A stretch of DNA of 35,080 nucleotides from Planctomyces sp. (GCA_005778115.1 SXKJ01000383.1:1-35080), one strand, 5' to 3'; counted from the stretch's first letter, positions 25,481-33,897 are shown. Numbers and translations are program-made. The notes: generated from the letters alone by a model not told the origin.

Positions 25481-26350
25481 TCACAGCGCCCTGATCTCCA
25501 ATGATTCCACAAAGCTGTTGACTAAGCGTAAGCAGGTCTCGGTGTGCTGCCAGTGGATTTGATGTCCGATGTTCGGCAGCCGGATACGCGTGCAGTCGGA
25601 CATCAATTGCTCGGCTGCGGCTGCGTCGTCGTCGGTCAACATGCCGCCGACAGACAAGTCGGATTGCAGCAGCAACGCCGGACAAGTGATCTGCCTTAGA
25701 GCGGACCTCCAATCGAAGCCCTCCAGCCAACGGCCCGCGACAATGGGGGAAAGGACTTCACGATCCAGCGGCTTGAGACATCTCGCCGTGAATCGCAGCG
25801 CAGTCATGTCTCGCGTGTCCCCCAAACGGATCGAACCGGCTTTGCCCGGTGTCGTCAGCGGAATCTCCGCGAGTTGCCGCGCGAGTTCGCCGACCGGCAA
25901 CGTCGATTCCGCGAACGGCTGCACTCCGGCGAAGTAGCTCAGTAGCGCAGACTGACTGATCCTTGTTCCCATCGTGTCGAACGGCGGGTCTTCCATCACG
26001 ACACCTTGCACTTGCTGAGTCAGTTCGGCGGCAACGCCTGCCGCGACCATTGCGCCCAGCGAGTGACCATACAACACCGCCGGGCCTTGGACCTGCTCAC
26101 GCACGAAGGCGACGGCATCGCGAATGTAATCGCGGACCAGATATCCGGATGCCGGTCGGGACGAGCCGCCGTGTCCGCGGTGATCGAGTGCGTGGATCTG
26201 CCAGCGAGAACTCAGCGAGGGGATCAACGGCACGAAGCATTGCCAACGCCGCAGCACTCCATGAAAGAAGACGAGTGTTGGTCCATTGCGTGGCCCGATC
26301 GCGAAGTTCAGACTCAAACCATCGTGATGAAAGAGCTGTTCGTTGAGCAT
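25481..26350 (-). CDS. Alpha/beta hydrolase
   Basis: A 289-residue cytoplasmic protein. The ATG at 26350 has GGAGAG five bases upstream; the in-frame ATG at 26389 has its purine-rich stretch too close. The oxyanion motif FFHGVLRRW is at 28-36, the nucleophile Ser97 lies in YGHSLGA, DHRGHGGSSRP is at 56-66, and the catalytic His is probably in NIGHQIHW near the C-terminus. These are standard for esterases, lipases and related enzymes. The substrate cannot be read from the sequence. It is divergent from the purU gene 74 bases away, so both may share a control region. It lies upstream of the activator gene on the same strand with a 111-base gap. Confidence 0.87.
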   Translation of the reverse strand: MLNEQLFHHDGLSLNFAIGPRNGPTLVFFHGVLRRWQCFVPLIPSLSSRWQIHALDHRGHGGSSRPASGYLVRDYIRDAVAFVREQVQGPAVLYGHSLGAMVAAGVAAELTQQVQGVVMEDPPFDTMGTRISQSALLSYFAGVQPFAESTLPVGELARQLAEIPLTTPGKAGSIRLGDTRDMTALRFTARCLKPLDREVLSPIVAGRWLEGFDWRSALRQITCPALLLQSDLSVGGMLTDDDAAAAEQLMSDCTRIRLPNIGHQIHWQHTETCLRLVNSFVESLEIRAL

Positions 26351-26424
26351 GGTCTCTCCAAGGTTGGCAAACGAGTCGTCGGTAATCATCCTTCCGCATC
26401 AGTACTCCAACAGGATTCTAATCC

Positions 26425-27291
26425 ATGCACGTTACCATCACCGCCGTTGGCCCCGACAATCGCGGACTCGCAGATCCGATCATTCACTACCTCGCGTCGG
26501 CCGGGGCGAACATCCATGAAATTCAGATGTATGACCACGACACCGAGAAACTCTTTGCGATGTTTACTCGCGTGGACTGGCCCGCCGACCAAGAGTCGAT
26601 CGCCACGCTGCGGACTCGCATGAATCAGATCGGTGAAATGAAAGGCTTGTCGATCCGCACCTGGTCGCGCGACGAACAGGCTCGACCGCCGAGACTGGCG
26701 ATCTGTGCGACGTATCGGCTGGAACCGGCGCTCGCGGTGCTGCGTTCGATGCGCGACGGCCGGCTGAAGGCGACTCCAGCCGTGATGATCGGCAACCGTT
26801 CCGCCTGCCGCGGCGTCGCCGAGCAATTCGGGATCGACTGGCACGACGTTGGCGATGCGAAGGGGAACCCGGACAACGTCCGCATGGTGGAACTCTTCGA
26901 CCAATACGACGTCGATTACATCCTGCTGGCCCGCTACATGCGCATCCTGCCGCCAAGCACCTGCTGGCGCTTCGCCGGAGGGCGAATCATCAATTTGCAT
27001 CACGGCCTGCTGCCGCCGTTTCCCGGATTCCATCCGTATGAGGACGCCTACGCTCGCAACATGCTGACGTTCGGCGCGACGATCCACTTCATCGTGCCGG
27101 AACTCGACGCGGGAAACCAAATCATTCACCAGAGCACTTTCACCGTCACGCCGGGGACGCCGCTGGAAACGATCAAGCGCCAAGGCGAGGCCGACCACGA
27201 ACCCTCCTGCCTCGTCGAAGGCGTCCGCCGCGTAGTGGACCGCGAGGTCGAGTTGCACTTTCACCGCGTGATTCGGAGAGAGCCGCGGTAA
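26425..27291 (+). CDS. purU: Formyltetrahydrofolate deformylase
   Basis: A 288-residue protein with the PurU layout: an N-terminal ACT domain (VTITAVGPDNRGLADPIIHY, residues 3-22, through the HEIQMYDHD segment) and a C-terminal formyltransferase fold from about residue 88. Active-site segments are YILLARYMRIL near 171, GGRIINLHHGLLPPF (Asn and His; the common form has HHS, here HHG), and VPELDAGNQIIHQ with the catalytic Asp. It hydrolyses 10-formyltetrahydrofolate to tetrahydrofolate and formate in the cytoplasm, balancing one-carbon pools or supplying formate to PurT. The ATG at 26425 lacks a strong ribosome site. It is followed after 40 bases by a secreted Gfo/Idh/MocA gene, with no clear functional link. 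Confidence 0.9.
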   Translation: MHVTITAVGPDNRGLADPIIHYLASAGANIHEIQMYDHDTEKLFAMFTRVDWPADQESIATLRTRMNQIGEMKGLSIRTWSRDEQARPPRLAICATYRLEPALAVLRSMRDGRLKATPAVMIGNRSACRGVAEQFGIDWHDVGDAKGNPDNVRMVELFDQYDVDYILLARYMRILPPSTCWRFAGGRIINLHHGLLPPFPGFHPYEDAYARNMLTFGATIHFIVPELDAGNQIIHQSTFTVTPGTPLETIKRQGEADHEPSCLVEGVRRVVDREVELHFHRVIRREPR

Positions 27292-27331
27292 CACGCCTGA
27301 TCCCCCCACCAATGATCAAAAGGAGAGCCAC

Positions 27332-28402
27332 TTGATTCGTCACCTCACCACACTCGCGACGTTGATCGTCCTGGGACTCGTCTCCAGCGTTAGTGTCCGC
27401 GCCGCGGATCTGATTCGCATCGGGATTCTCGGTATCGATAACTATGGGTCGGTCGCCTACACGGAATTCCTTAACAAGCCGCACGCCGAAGGGGTCTTCG
27501 AGGGGATGCGAGTCGTCGCCGCGTATCCGATCGGCAGCGATGACTATCCCGATAGCGCGAAGCTGGGGGCTCAGTGGAAAGACCAGCTCTCGAAGATGTA
27601 CCAGAATCCGAAAGACCCGAAGGACGCGGTGCCGTCGATCGAATGGGTCGATTCGCTCGACGTGCTGTTATCAAAAGTTGATTGCGTGATGATCTTCAGC
27701 CTGGACGCTCGGCTGCATCGCAAGCAGGCGGAACCGGTGCTGCGAGCGGGTAAGAAACTCTTCATCGGCCGGCCATTGGCGTCCTCGCCGGAGGATGCAG
27801 TTGCGATCATGAAGCTCGCTGCCGAAACGAAGACCCCGTGCTGGAGCAGTTCACAGCATCGCTTCAGCACCGGCTTCGCCGGGATGGTCAATCATCCCGA
27901 AGTCGGCAAGGTCATCGGCTGTGACGTCTACGGCGGCTGGGATCCGAAAGCTCCTCCGGCCGACCAGTTCTGGCGTCCACTGCACAGCCTCGAAACGCTG
28001 TACACGATCATGGGGGGGCCGGGAGTTGTGTCGGTGACCTGTGCCTCGACACCGACCACCGAGCTGATCACCGCCACTTGGAAGGACGGCCGAGTCGGCA
28101 CCTACCGAGGCATCAAAGAAGGAGCGGTCAAATACAGCGCGACGGTCTTCGGTGACAAAGGAGTCTCCACCTCTGGCATCTACGGACATGGCGTCCCGGT
28201 CAAAGGAGTTGTCCCCACGAACGATAAGTACGTCGGCTACGAACCGCTCGCCACCGAGATCGCCAAGTTCTTCAAGACCGGCCAAGTCCCGGTACAACCC
28301 ACTGAGACATTGGAAATCTTCGCTCTGATGCAAGCTGCCGAAGAAAGCAAAGCCAAAGCGGGAGCCGTCGTGCCGCTGAAAAACCTTTGGGAGGCAAAGT
28401 AG
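27332..28402 (+). CDS. Secreted Gfo/Idh/MocA-like protein with degenerate motifs
   Basis: A 356-residue protein. The start is TTG at 27332, supported by AAGGAGAG at 27320-27327. An N-terminal signal peptide (LATLIVLGLVSSVSVRA, cleavage near residue 24) directs export. The Rossmann fold follows, but the nucleotide-binding motif reads GILGIDNYG instead of GxGxxG, and the conserved EKP motif is replaced by GRP at about 146-148 (FIGRPLASSPEDAV). A C-terminal Gfo/Idh/MocA alpha/beta domain is recognisable (VIGCDVYGGWDP, HSLETLYTIMGG). Exported Gfo/Idh/MocA members are frequent in planctomycetes. The altered motifs suggest weak or no NAD use, or a changed reaction. The TAG stop is also the first codon-sized part of the inverted repeat at 28400. 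Confidence 0.83.
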   Translation: MIRHLTTLATLIVLGLVSSVSVRAADLIRIGILGIDNYGSVAYTEFLNKPHAEGVFEGMRVVAAYPIGSDDYPDSAKLGAQWKDQLSKMYQNPKDPKDAVPSIEWVDSLDVLLSKVDCVMIFSLDARLHRKQAEPVLRAGKKLFIGRPLASSPEDAVAIMKLAAETKTPCWSSSQHRFSTGFAGMVNHPEVGKVIGCDVYGGWDPKAPPADQFWRPLHSLETLYTIMGGPGVVSVTCASTPTTELITATWKDGRVGTYRGIKEGAVKYSATVFGDKGVSTSGIYGHGVPVKGVVPTNDKYVGYEPLATEIAKFFKTGQVPVQPTETLEIFALMQAAEESKAKAGAVVPLKNLWEAK

Positions 28403-28479
28403 GTCAGCCTTTCCAGGCTGACCCGGTGAGTGTTCCGCGCGGATGTCCGTGTACGGGCCAGGCTAGAAAGCCTGACCGA
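28400..28479. repeat. Dispersed inverted repeat, copy 2 (overlaps the stop codon of the Gfo/Idh/MocA gene)
   Basis: The left arm TAGGTCAGCCTTTCCAGGC (28400-28418) is identical over 19 bases to that of copy 1 at 1386. The right arm GGCTAGAAAGCCTGACCGA (28461-28479) is nearly identical to the right arm of copy 1. The middle 42 bases are unrelated to those of copy 1. The total length differs by one base (80 against 79). Confidence 0.82.
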
Positions 28480-28503
28480 CACAACTTACTTGGAGAACTC
28501 AAA

Positions 28504-29526
28504 ATGCCTCGTCAGTTGATTTGGTCGTTGTTGGTCGTCGTGCTGTGTCTTCGCGGAGCATTCGCTCAAACCGTTTGGCCGGGTGAGGACTGGGAGACGG
28601 CCACGCCGGTCAGTCAGGGAATGGATGCGGCGGGGCTTGAGAAAGCCAAAGCTTGGCTGGAGTCGCACAACAGCAAGTCTGGCGTTGTCATTCGTCACGG
28701 CCGCGTCGTCGCCGAGTGGTATTTCGGCGACGCGAATCGGCAGACGAAGTTCGCTGCGTATTCCACCTCGAAATCGCTCTCCAGCATGGCGACCGGATTG
28801 GCCATCGCCGATGGCAAGCTGGCTCTCGATCACACCGTCGGCAAGTACATCCCTGACGCCAGTCCCGAAAGCAAACGGGCCGTGACCGTGAAGCAACTGC
28901 TGAGCATGACTTCGGGAGTTCACAACAATCCGGAGTTCGGTCAACGCCAGGATTTTTTCAGCTATGCGCTGAAGACCGCTCCGATGGATCACGAGCCGGG
29001 TTCGAAATGGGACTACAACAACACGGGGCTGGCGCTGCTCAGCCCAGTCTTTCAGAAGGCCACCGGCAAGCAGATCGACGAGTTCCTCAACGAGCGTGTC
29101 TTCCGCCCGATTGGGATTCGATCGGACGATTTGACCTGGGATCGTCGCGAGGGTTTTGCGTTGCCCTACTCCGGCTGCCACACGACGGCCCGTTCGCTCG
29201 GCCGGATCGGTTTGATGGTATTGCATCACGGCAAATGGAACGACAAGCAGATCGTTCCCGCCGATTGGCTGAAGGAATCCATCGCTCCGTCGCAAGAGCT
29301 CAACAAGTCCTACGGCTACCTGTGGTGGAACAACTCGACGAACAAGTGGCCCGTGCCAAAGGATGCGTTCGCCGCGCTCGGCCGCTGGGACAACAACATT
29401 TTCGTGGCTCCGAGCCTCGACTTGATCGTCATCCGCCAATCCGACGTCGCACCTCCTGCCAAAGACTATCGAATCGCCGACTACTTTCAGTTGGTCTGCG
29501 ATGCGGTGACTGTTGAAGGCAAGTAA
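28504..29526 (+). CDS. Secreted beta-lactamase-fold serine hydrolase (class C/PBP-like)
   Basis: A 340-residue protein from the ATG at 28504 with GGAG at 28492-28495. Longer frames run through the inverted repeat and are rejected. A signal peptide (LIWSLLVVVLCLRGAFA, cleavage before Q22) directs export. The SxxK motif is S87-T-S-K90, and the YxN motif is Y171-N-N173 in KWDYNNTG. The third family motif (HxG or KTG) is not certain; LGRWDNNIFVAP near 300 takes its position. Such proteins include D-alanyl-D-alanine carboxypeptidases, esterases and class C beta-lactamases. The substrate is unknown, and resistance function should not be assumed. It follows the secreted Gfo/Idh/MocA gene, so both likely act outside the cytoplasm. 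Confidence 0.87.
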   Translation: MPRQLIWSLLVVVLCLRGAFAQTVWPGEDWETATPVSQGMDAAGLEKAKAWLESHNSKSGVVIRHGRVVAEWYFGDANRQTKFAAYSTSKSLSSMATGLAIADGKLALDHTVGKYIPDASPESKRAVTVKQLLSMTSGVHNNPEFGQRQDFFSYALKTAPMDHEPGSKWDYNNTGLALLSPVFQKATGKQIDEFLNERVFRPIGIRSDDLTWDRREGFALPYSGCHTTARSLGRIGLMVLHHGKWNDKQIVPADWLKESIAPSQELNKSYGYLWWNNSTNKWPVPKDAFAALGRWDNNIFVAPSLDLIVIRQSDVAPPAKDYRIADYFQLVCDAVTVEGK

Positions 29527-29564
29527 TTCCGACGCGCGGAACAATGCCCCGCAGAAGCGAATCA

Positions 29565-29692
29565 TGGACTGCGGCAGCCCTGCTGCTGCTTTCCGTCCGA
29601 CAGCCTGCTGTCGGACGAGTTGTGTATGGTACTGCCACATCCCCTCAGCAGCGGTCTGCTGAGGGGATGTGGCAGCAGGCTGCCGCAGTCCA
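29565..29692. repeat. Composite palindrome with an outer stem and two inner hairpins
   Basis: An outer perfect 15-base pair, TGGACTGCGGCAGCC (29565-29579) and GGCTGCCGCAGTCCA (29678-29692), encloses two perfect hairpins: GTCCGACAG/CTGTCGGAC (29595-29616, loop CCTG) and a 20-base stem CTGCCACATCCCCTCAGCAG paired with its complement (29632-29675, loop CGGT). Together they could fold as a three-way junction. It lies between the serine hydrolase stop at 29526 and the next ATG at 29784. Confidence 0.85.
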
Positions 29693-29783
29693 AGCGTTCG
29701 CCGCTCGACGCAAATTCCAGGGACGATTACCATCAAATCGTCACCTTTTAGCGACAGAGACGCATTGGTCGGAGGAACGAGCA

Positions 29784-32363
29784 ATGAAATATCTGACGAG
29801 CAAGCTCGTGTTTGTAGTCGCTTGGTTTGCGACGGCCACTGCTGTGATCGCTGACTCACCTGAGAAGCAGGCCGACAAGGCGGCATTCGTGGGCCAGCCG
29901 GTTTCTCTAGTCGTTCAGCCCGAAACGATTCGGTTGGCTGGTCCGCGCGACATGCGACAGGTTCTGGTGACTGGACGATACAGCGATGGCAGCGAGCGCG
30001 ACTTGACGCACTTCTGCGAGCTGCGGGTGGAAGCGCCCGACCTCGTGAAGATCAGTCACGGCGGATTGTTGCGTCCTCAAAAGGCCGGCGAGACGGCATT
30101 GGTGATTCAGGCGGGAGAACGGACGGCGCGCGTGCCGATCGTAGTCACTGACTTCGAAAAACCTCAGCCGGTCAGCTTCCGGCATGAGTTCATCGCTGCG
30201 CTCAATGTCGCGGGTTGCAATGCGGGGGCGTGTCACGGCATTCCCAGTGGGCGGGGGGGATTCAAGCTGAGTTTGCGCGGCTACGATCCGGCAGCGGACT
30301 TCATCGAGTTATCGAACTCGGCTCAGGGCCGTCGCGTCAATCGGTTCGATGCGGAGGCGAGCTTGATCCTGAAGAAAGGGATGGGGCAGATCCCTCATGC
30401 CGGCGGACCGCGGTTGTTGTCGGTCAATTCGGTTCCGCAAGAGATCGTTCGCGCCTGGTTGGCCGAGGGTGTGCGTGACGACTCGGCCAATCTGCCGGCC
30501 ATGACCAAGATCGAAGTTCTCCCCGGCATCCGAGTGCAAACCGCGCCGGCTCGATGGCAACAACTGGCGGTGCTGGCCCACTTCACCGACGGCAGCGTGC
30601 GCGACGTGACCCGATTGACGGCGTTCAGCAGCAGCGATGACAGTATTGCTGCCGTTGATGCCAATGGGTTGGTGGAGATGAAGCAAGTGGGTGAGGCAGC
30701 CATCTTGTGCCGTTATCTCGGCGTCATCGAGTGTGCTCGACTCACATACCTCGAACCGCAGCCGAGCTTCGTCTGGCCCAATCCCCCCGCGAACAACGAC
30801 GTGGATCGGCATGTCTTTGCGAAGCTCAAGGCGCTCAACTTGCTCCCGGCGGATCTTTGCAGCGACGAAGAGTTCGTGCGGCGGGCGTACCTCGATCTCT
30901 GCGCCATCTTGCCGACGCCGGACGAGTGTCGTGTCTTCTTGGCTGATCCATCGCCCGACAAGCGAGCGAAGTTGATCGATCAGTTGCTGGAGCGACCTGA
31001 GTTCGCGGACTACCTCGCGTACAAGTGGCTCGACGTCTTACGTGCCAACCGCTTGACCATTCAGATCAAGGGGAGCCATGCGTATCGGCAGTGGCTGCGC
31101 AGTCACGTCGAACGGAGCACTCCGTGGAACGAAGTGGTCTCGGAGCTTCTGACGGCCAGCGGAAGCACGTTTGCCAATCCTCCCGCGAATTATTTCCGCG
31201 GGCCGTATGACAACGGAGCACCGGTCGTTCAGAACGCACAGAACCTGGCCGAGAGCACGGCTCAACTTTTCTTCGGCATCCGACTGCAATGCGCCAAGTG
31301 CCACAACCATCCGTTCGAGCGTTGGACTCAGGACGACTACTATCACATGGCGGCGTGGTTCGCGCGGCTCAAGGCGGAGCCGGATGGCGAGAATCCGGGC
31401 AGCCCAAAACAGCCGTATCCTTGGCAGTTGCGAGAGAACGCGCTCGTGATCTATTCGGACGCCAGCGGCGAGATCACTCATCCGCAGTCCGGCAAGGCGA
31501 TGCCTCCCAAAGTGCTGGGTCTGCCCGCGCCGGTCATTTCGCCAGACGCGGACCGTCGCGCGACATTGGCCAAGCTGGTCACTTCGCCAGAGAACCCATT
31601 CTTCGCGCGAGCGACCGTCAATCGCATTTGGTTCCACCTGCTTGGCCGGGGGATCGTCGATCCGCCCGACGACTTCCGTGATTCGAACCCGTCAGCCAAT
31701 GACGCGCTGCTGGATGCTCTGGCGAGCCAGTTCATCAAGAGTAACTATGACGTGAAGCACGTTGTTCGTCTGATCGCCAACTCGCGAACGTATCAACTCA
31801 GCTCTCACGCCAAAGCCGGCAATCAAGAGGACATCAAGTACTTTTCAAACGCGCTCGTCCGGCGAAAGCGACTGACGGCGGAATTGCTGCTCGACGCGAT
31901 CTGCACCGCGACGGGAGAACCGGAAGTGTTCACCGGAATGCCGGAAGGGACGCGAGCCGTGCAGCTTTCCGATGGCCAAGTCATCTACACCGGCGGCCGC
32001 TACGCCTCCTGGGACCGCCACCCGTTTTTGAAGGCGTTAGGCCAACCGGCTCGTGAGGCGGTCTGCGAGTGTGAACGAGAAAGCGACCTCAATGTGGCCC
32101 GTGCGCTCGAGATGAAAAACGGCTCGTTCGTGCTCGGCAAACTCCGCGCTCCCAATAACCGTCTCGGCCGCCTGTTGGCAAAAGGCTTATCCGACGCCGA
32201 CATCGTGGCCGAGTTATTCCTGGCCACGTTGTCTCGCCCGCCCCGCCCCGATGAATCCCGCTCAGCCCTCGACCATGTGACCAAGTCCGACAACAAACGC
32301 ACCGCCTGGGAAGACATCCAATGGGCGCTTCTAAATACAAACGAATTTCTCTTTCGACATTGA
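29784..32363 (+). CDS. Large exported protein: Ig-like (BIG2) repeats with DUF1549 and DUF1553 domains
   Basis: An 859-residue protein from the ATG at 29784, with GGAGGA at 29771-29776. A longer in-frame start would run through the composite palindrome. The signal peptide spans residues 7-23 (KLVFVVAWFATATAVIA). Bacterial Ig-like segments follow (GRYSDGSERDLTHFCE near 64, and AHFTDGSVRDVTRLTAFSSS further on). A CNAGACHG motif (C145, C150, H151; CX4CH) lies between them. The DUF1549 domain follows (VRRAYLDLCAILPTPDE), with CAKCH at C503, C506, H507 in HNHPFERW, and then DUF1553 (TVNRIWFHLLGRGIVDPPDD, NSRTYQLS, LLNTNEFLFRH). This is the long, Ig-containing form of the family seen at 12205 and 17459. 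It should act outside the cytoplasm. The DUF1501 gene that follows is its usual partner. Confidence 0.92.
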   Translation: MKYLTSKLVFVVAWFATATAVIADSPEKQADKAAFVGQPVSLVVQPETIRLAGPRDMRQVLVTGRYSDGSERDLTHFCELRVEAPDLVKISHGGLLRPQKAGETALVIQAGERTARVPIVVTDFEKPQPVSFRHEFIAALNVAGCNAGACHGIPSGRGGFKLSLRGYDPAADFIELSNSAQGRRVNRFDAEASLILKKGMGQIPHAGGPRLLSVNSVPQEIVRAWLAEGVRDDSANLPAMTKIEVLPGIRVQTAPARWQQLAVLAHFTDGSVRDVTRLTAFSSSDDSIAAVDANGLVEMKQVGEAAILCRYLGVIECARLTYLEPQPSFVWPNPPANNDVDRHVFAKLKALNLLPADLCSDEEFVRRAYLDLCAILPTPDECRVFLADPSPDKRAKLIDQLLERPEFADYLAYKWLDVLRANRLTIQIKGSHAYRQWLRSHVERSTPWNEVVSELLTASGSTFANPPANYFRGPYDNGAPVVQNAQNLAESTAQLFFGIRLQCAKCHNHPFERWTQDDYYHMAAWFARLKAEPDGENPGSPKQPYPWQLRENALVIYSDASGEITHPQSGKAMPPKVLGLPAPVISPDADRRATLAKLVTSPENPFFARATVNRIWFHLLGRGIVDPPDDFRDSNPSANDALLDALASQFIKSNYDVKHVVRLIANSRTYQLSSHAKAGNQEDIKYFSNALVRRKRLTAELLLDAICTATGEPEVFTGMPEGTRAVQLSDGQVIYTGGRYASWDRHPFLKALGQPAREAVCECERESDLNVARALEMKNGSFVLGKLRAPNNRLGRLLAKGLSDADIVAELFLATLSRPPRPDESRSALDHVTKSDNKRTAWEDIQWALLNTNEFLFRH

Positions 32364-32377
32364 GGTTTTTGGATGAC

Positions 32378-32432
32378 AGTGCAAAGTGCAAAGTGAAAAA
32401 TTGTGTGTTCCGAACACTTTGCACTTTGCACT
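32378..32432. repeat. Inverted repeat of AGTGCAA units in an operon gap
   Basis: AGTGCAAAGTGCAAAGTG (32378-32395) pairs perfectly over 18 bases with CACTTTGCACTTTGCACT (32415-32432), around a 19-base loop. A further partial unit, TTCACTTTGCACT, follows at about 32434-32446. It lies between the DUF1549/DUF1553 gene and the DUF1501 gene. No T run follows, so it is unlikely to be an intrinsic terminator. Confidence 0.8.
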
Positions 32433-32487
32433 CTTCACTTTGCACTGGCTACTTTGATTGCGGCGTTGCCGCATCAGGAGATTTGCC

Positions 32488-33897
32488 ATGATCACTCTGC
32501 TTGGTAGCCGAAGACGTCTGTGTGACGGCCTGACCCGCCGCGAAACTCTGAAGGCCGGAGCGCTCTCCCTTCTCGGCGGAGCCTTCAACCTACCGAGCCT
32601 GCTCGCGCTCGAAGAGAGCAACCGAGTGCGCCCCGCCAAGGCCAAGAGCGTCATTCTGCTCTATCTGCTGGGCGGCGCGCCGACGCAGGACATGTACGAT
32701 TTGAAACCGGACGCGCCGGAGAAAATCCGAGGCGAGTTCAAGCCCATCGACACGAATGTGCCGGGCATCCAGATCAGCGAATTGCTGCCGCTGTCGGCTC
32801 AGTGGATGCACAAGACGGCGATCGTCCGCTCGGTCAACCACAAGGCCGGCTGCCACAATCCGCTGCCGAGCTACACCGGTCACGAGATCGCCTTGGCCGA
32901 CATCACTAGCACCAAGGACACATATCCTCCCAGCATGGGCTCGGTTTGCGAATACCTTCGCCCGGCAACGAAGGATTTGCCCGATTACATCTACCTCCCC
33001 GATTACGCCGGAGCGGGCAATGCGGGCGGCACTGTGCGATATCCGGGGCCGTATGCCGGCTTCCTCGGCAAGCGTTATGACCCGCTGTTCTCGGAATTCG
33101 ACAAGAAGAAGGATCGCACCGTCGGAAAAATGAAGATGCTCGACGGCGAGCCGTTCCTTTCGCGGAACACTCGCTTGGCCGATGGCATTACGCTCGACGC
33201 TTTGCAGGCGCGCGAGGGGTTGCTGCAACAGTTCAATCGAAACCAGAAGCGGGCCGAAGCGAAAGGCGCGCTCGACGACGTGGACCGCATTCAGCAACGA
33301 GCGTTCGGCCTGTTGACCTCCACCACGCTCAAGAGCGCTTTCGATTTGAGCACCGCCGACCCAAAACTGCGCGACCGCTACGACCGCACGCTGTTCGGTT
33401 CCAGTGCGCTCATCGCCCGTCGATTGGTCGAAGCGGGAGTCAGATTTGTGAATGTCACCTGGGATTTCCCTGGTGACAATTCATGGGACACTCATGCCGC
33501 GAACTTCGGCTGGCTCCGCGGCGCTCTACCGTCGCTGGATCTCACCTACAGCGCGCTGCTGGATGATCTGAACTCGCGCGGTCTGTTGGACGAAACGTTG
33601 GTCGTCGTGATGAGCGACATGGGCCGGACACCGCAGGTCAACAACAACGCCGGCCGCGACCACTGGAGTTTCGGATACAGCGTCCTCTTTGCCGGTGCCG
33701 GCATTCGAGGCGGCACCATTCATGGTGCCACCGACGCTCATGCTGCCTATGTGAAATCGCATCCGGTCAGCACCAGCGACATCTGCGCGACAATCTATCA
33801 TCTCTTGGGAATCGATCCCGACATGAAGGTCTACGACAACGACCGCCCGGTCGCCGTGGCGCACGGAGGCCGGCCGATCGAGGAGATTCTTGCGTAG
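32488..33897 (+). CDS. DUF1501 protein (partner of the large DUF1549/DUF1553 protein)
   Basis: A 469-residue protein from the ATG at 32488 with AGGAG at 32476-32480. The leader holds a twin-arginine motif, LTRRETLKAGALSLLGGAF, for Tat export. Core motifs are SVILLYLLGGAPTQDMYDLK near residue 55, [25 protein letters not shown], and near the C-terminus MSDMGRTPQVNNNAGRDHW. These place it in DUF1501 of the alkaline-phosphatase-like superfamily, with likely metal ligands in the GRDHW region. It is clearly divergent from the two tandem copies at 14037 and 15461, so it belongs to another subfamily. It follows its DUF1549/DUF1553 partner by 124 bases. The substrate is unknown. Confidence 0.92.
   Translation: MITLLGSRRRLCDGLTRRETLKAGALSLLGGAFNLPSLLALEESNRVRPAKAKSVILLYLLGGAPTQDMYDLKPDAPEKIRGEFKPIDTNVPGIQISELLPLSAQWMHKTAIVRSVNHKAGCHNPLPSYTGHEIALADITSTKDTYPPSMGSVCEYLRPATKDLPDYIYLPDYAGAGNAGGTVRYPGPYAGFLGKRYDPLFSEFDKKKDRTVGKMKMLDGEPFLSRNTRLADGITLDALQAREGLLQQFNRNQKRAEAKGALDDVDRIQQRAFGLLTSTTLKSAFDLSTADPKLRDRYDRTLFGSSALIARRLVEAGVRFVNVTWDFPGDNSWDTHAANFGWLRGALPSLDLTYSALLDDLNSRGLLDETLVVVMSDMGRTPQVNNNAGRDHWSFGYSVLFAGAGIRGGTIHGATDAHAAYVKSHPVSTSDICATIYHLLGIDPDMKVYDNDRPVAVAHGGRPIEEILA

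Noticed and set aside
28387-28503. Extended N-terminus of the serine hydrolase
   Set aside because: It translates the dispersed inverted repeat (reading VGQPFQADP), which is an artefact of the repeat; the ATG at 28504 gives a proper signal peptide.
28504-29526. Reading the beta-lactamase-fold protein as an antibiotic-resistance gene
   Set aside because: SxxK/YxN proteins include many esterases and peptidases; nothing in the sequence or its neighbours points to resistance.
28486-29886. Minus-strand open frame of about 466 codons opposite the serine hydrolase gene and composite palindrome
   Set aside because: It runs through the palindrome and the hydrolase gene, with Arg/Val-rich composition and no motif; the plus-strand gene has SxxK and YxN sites.
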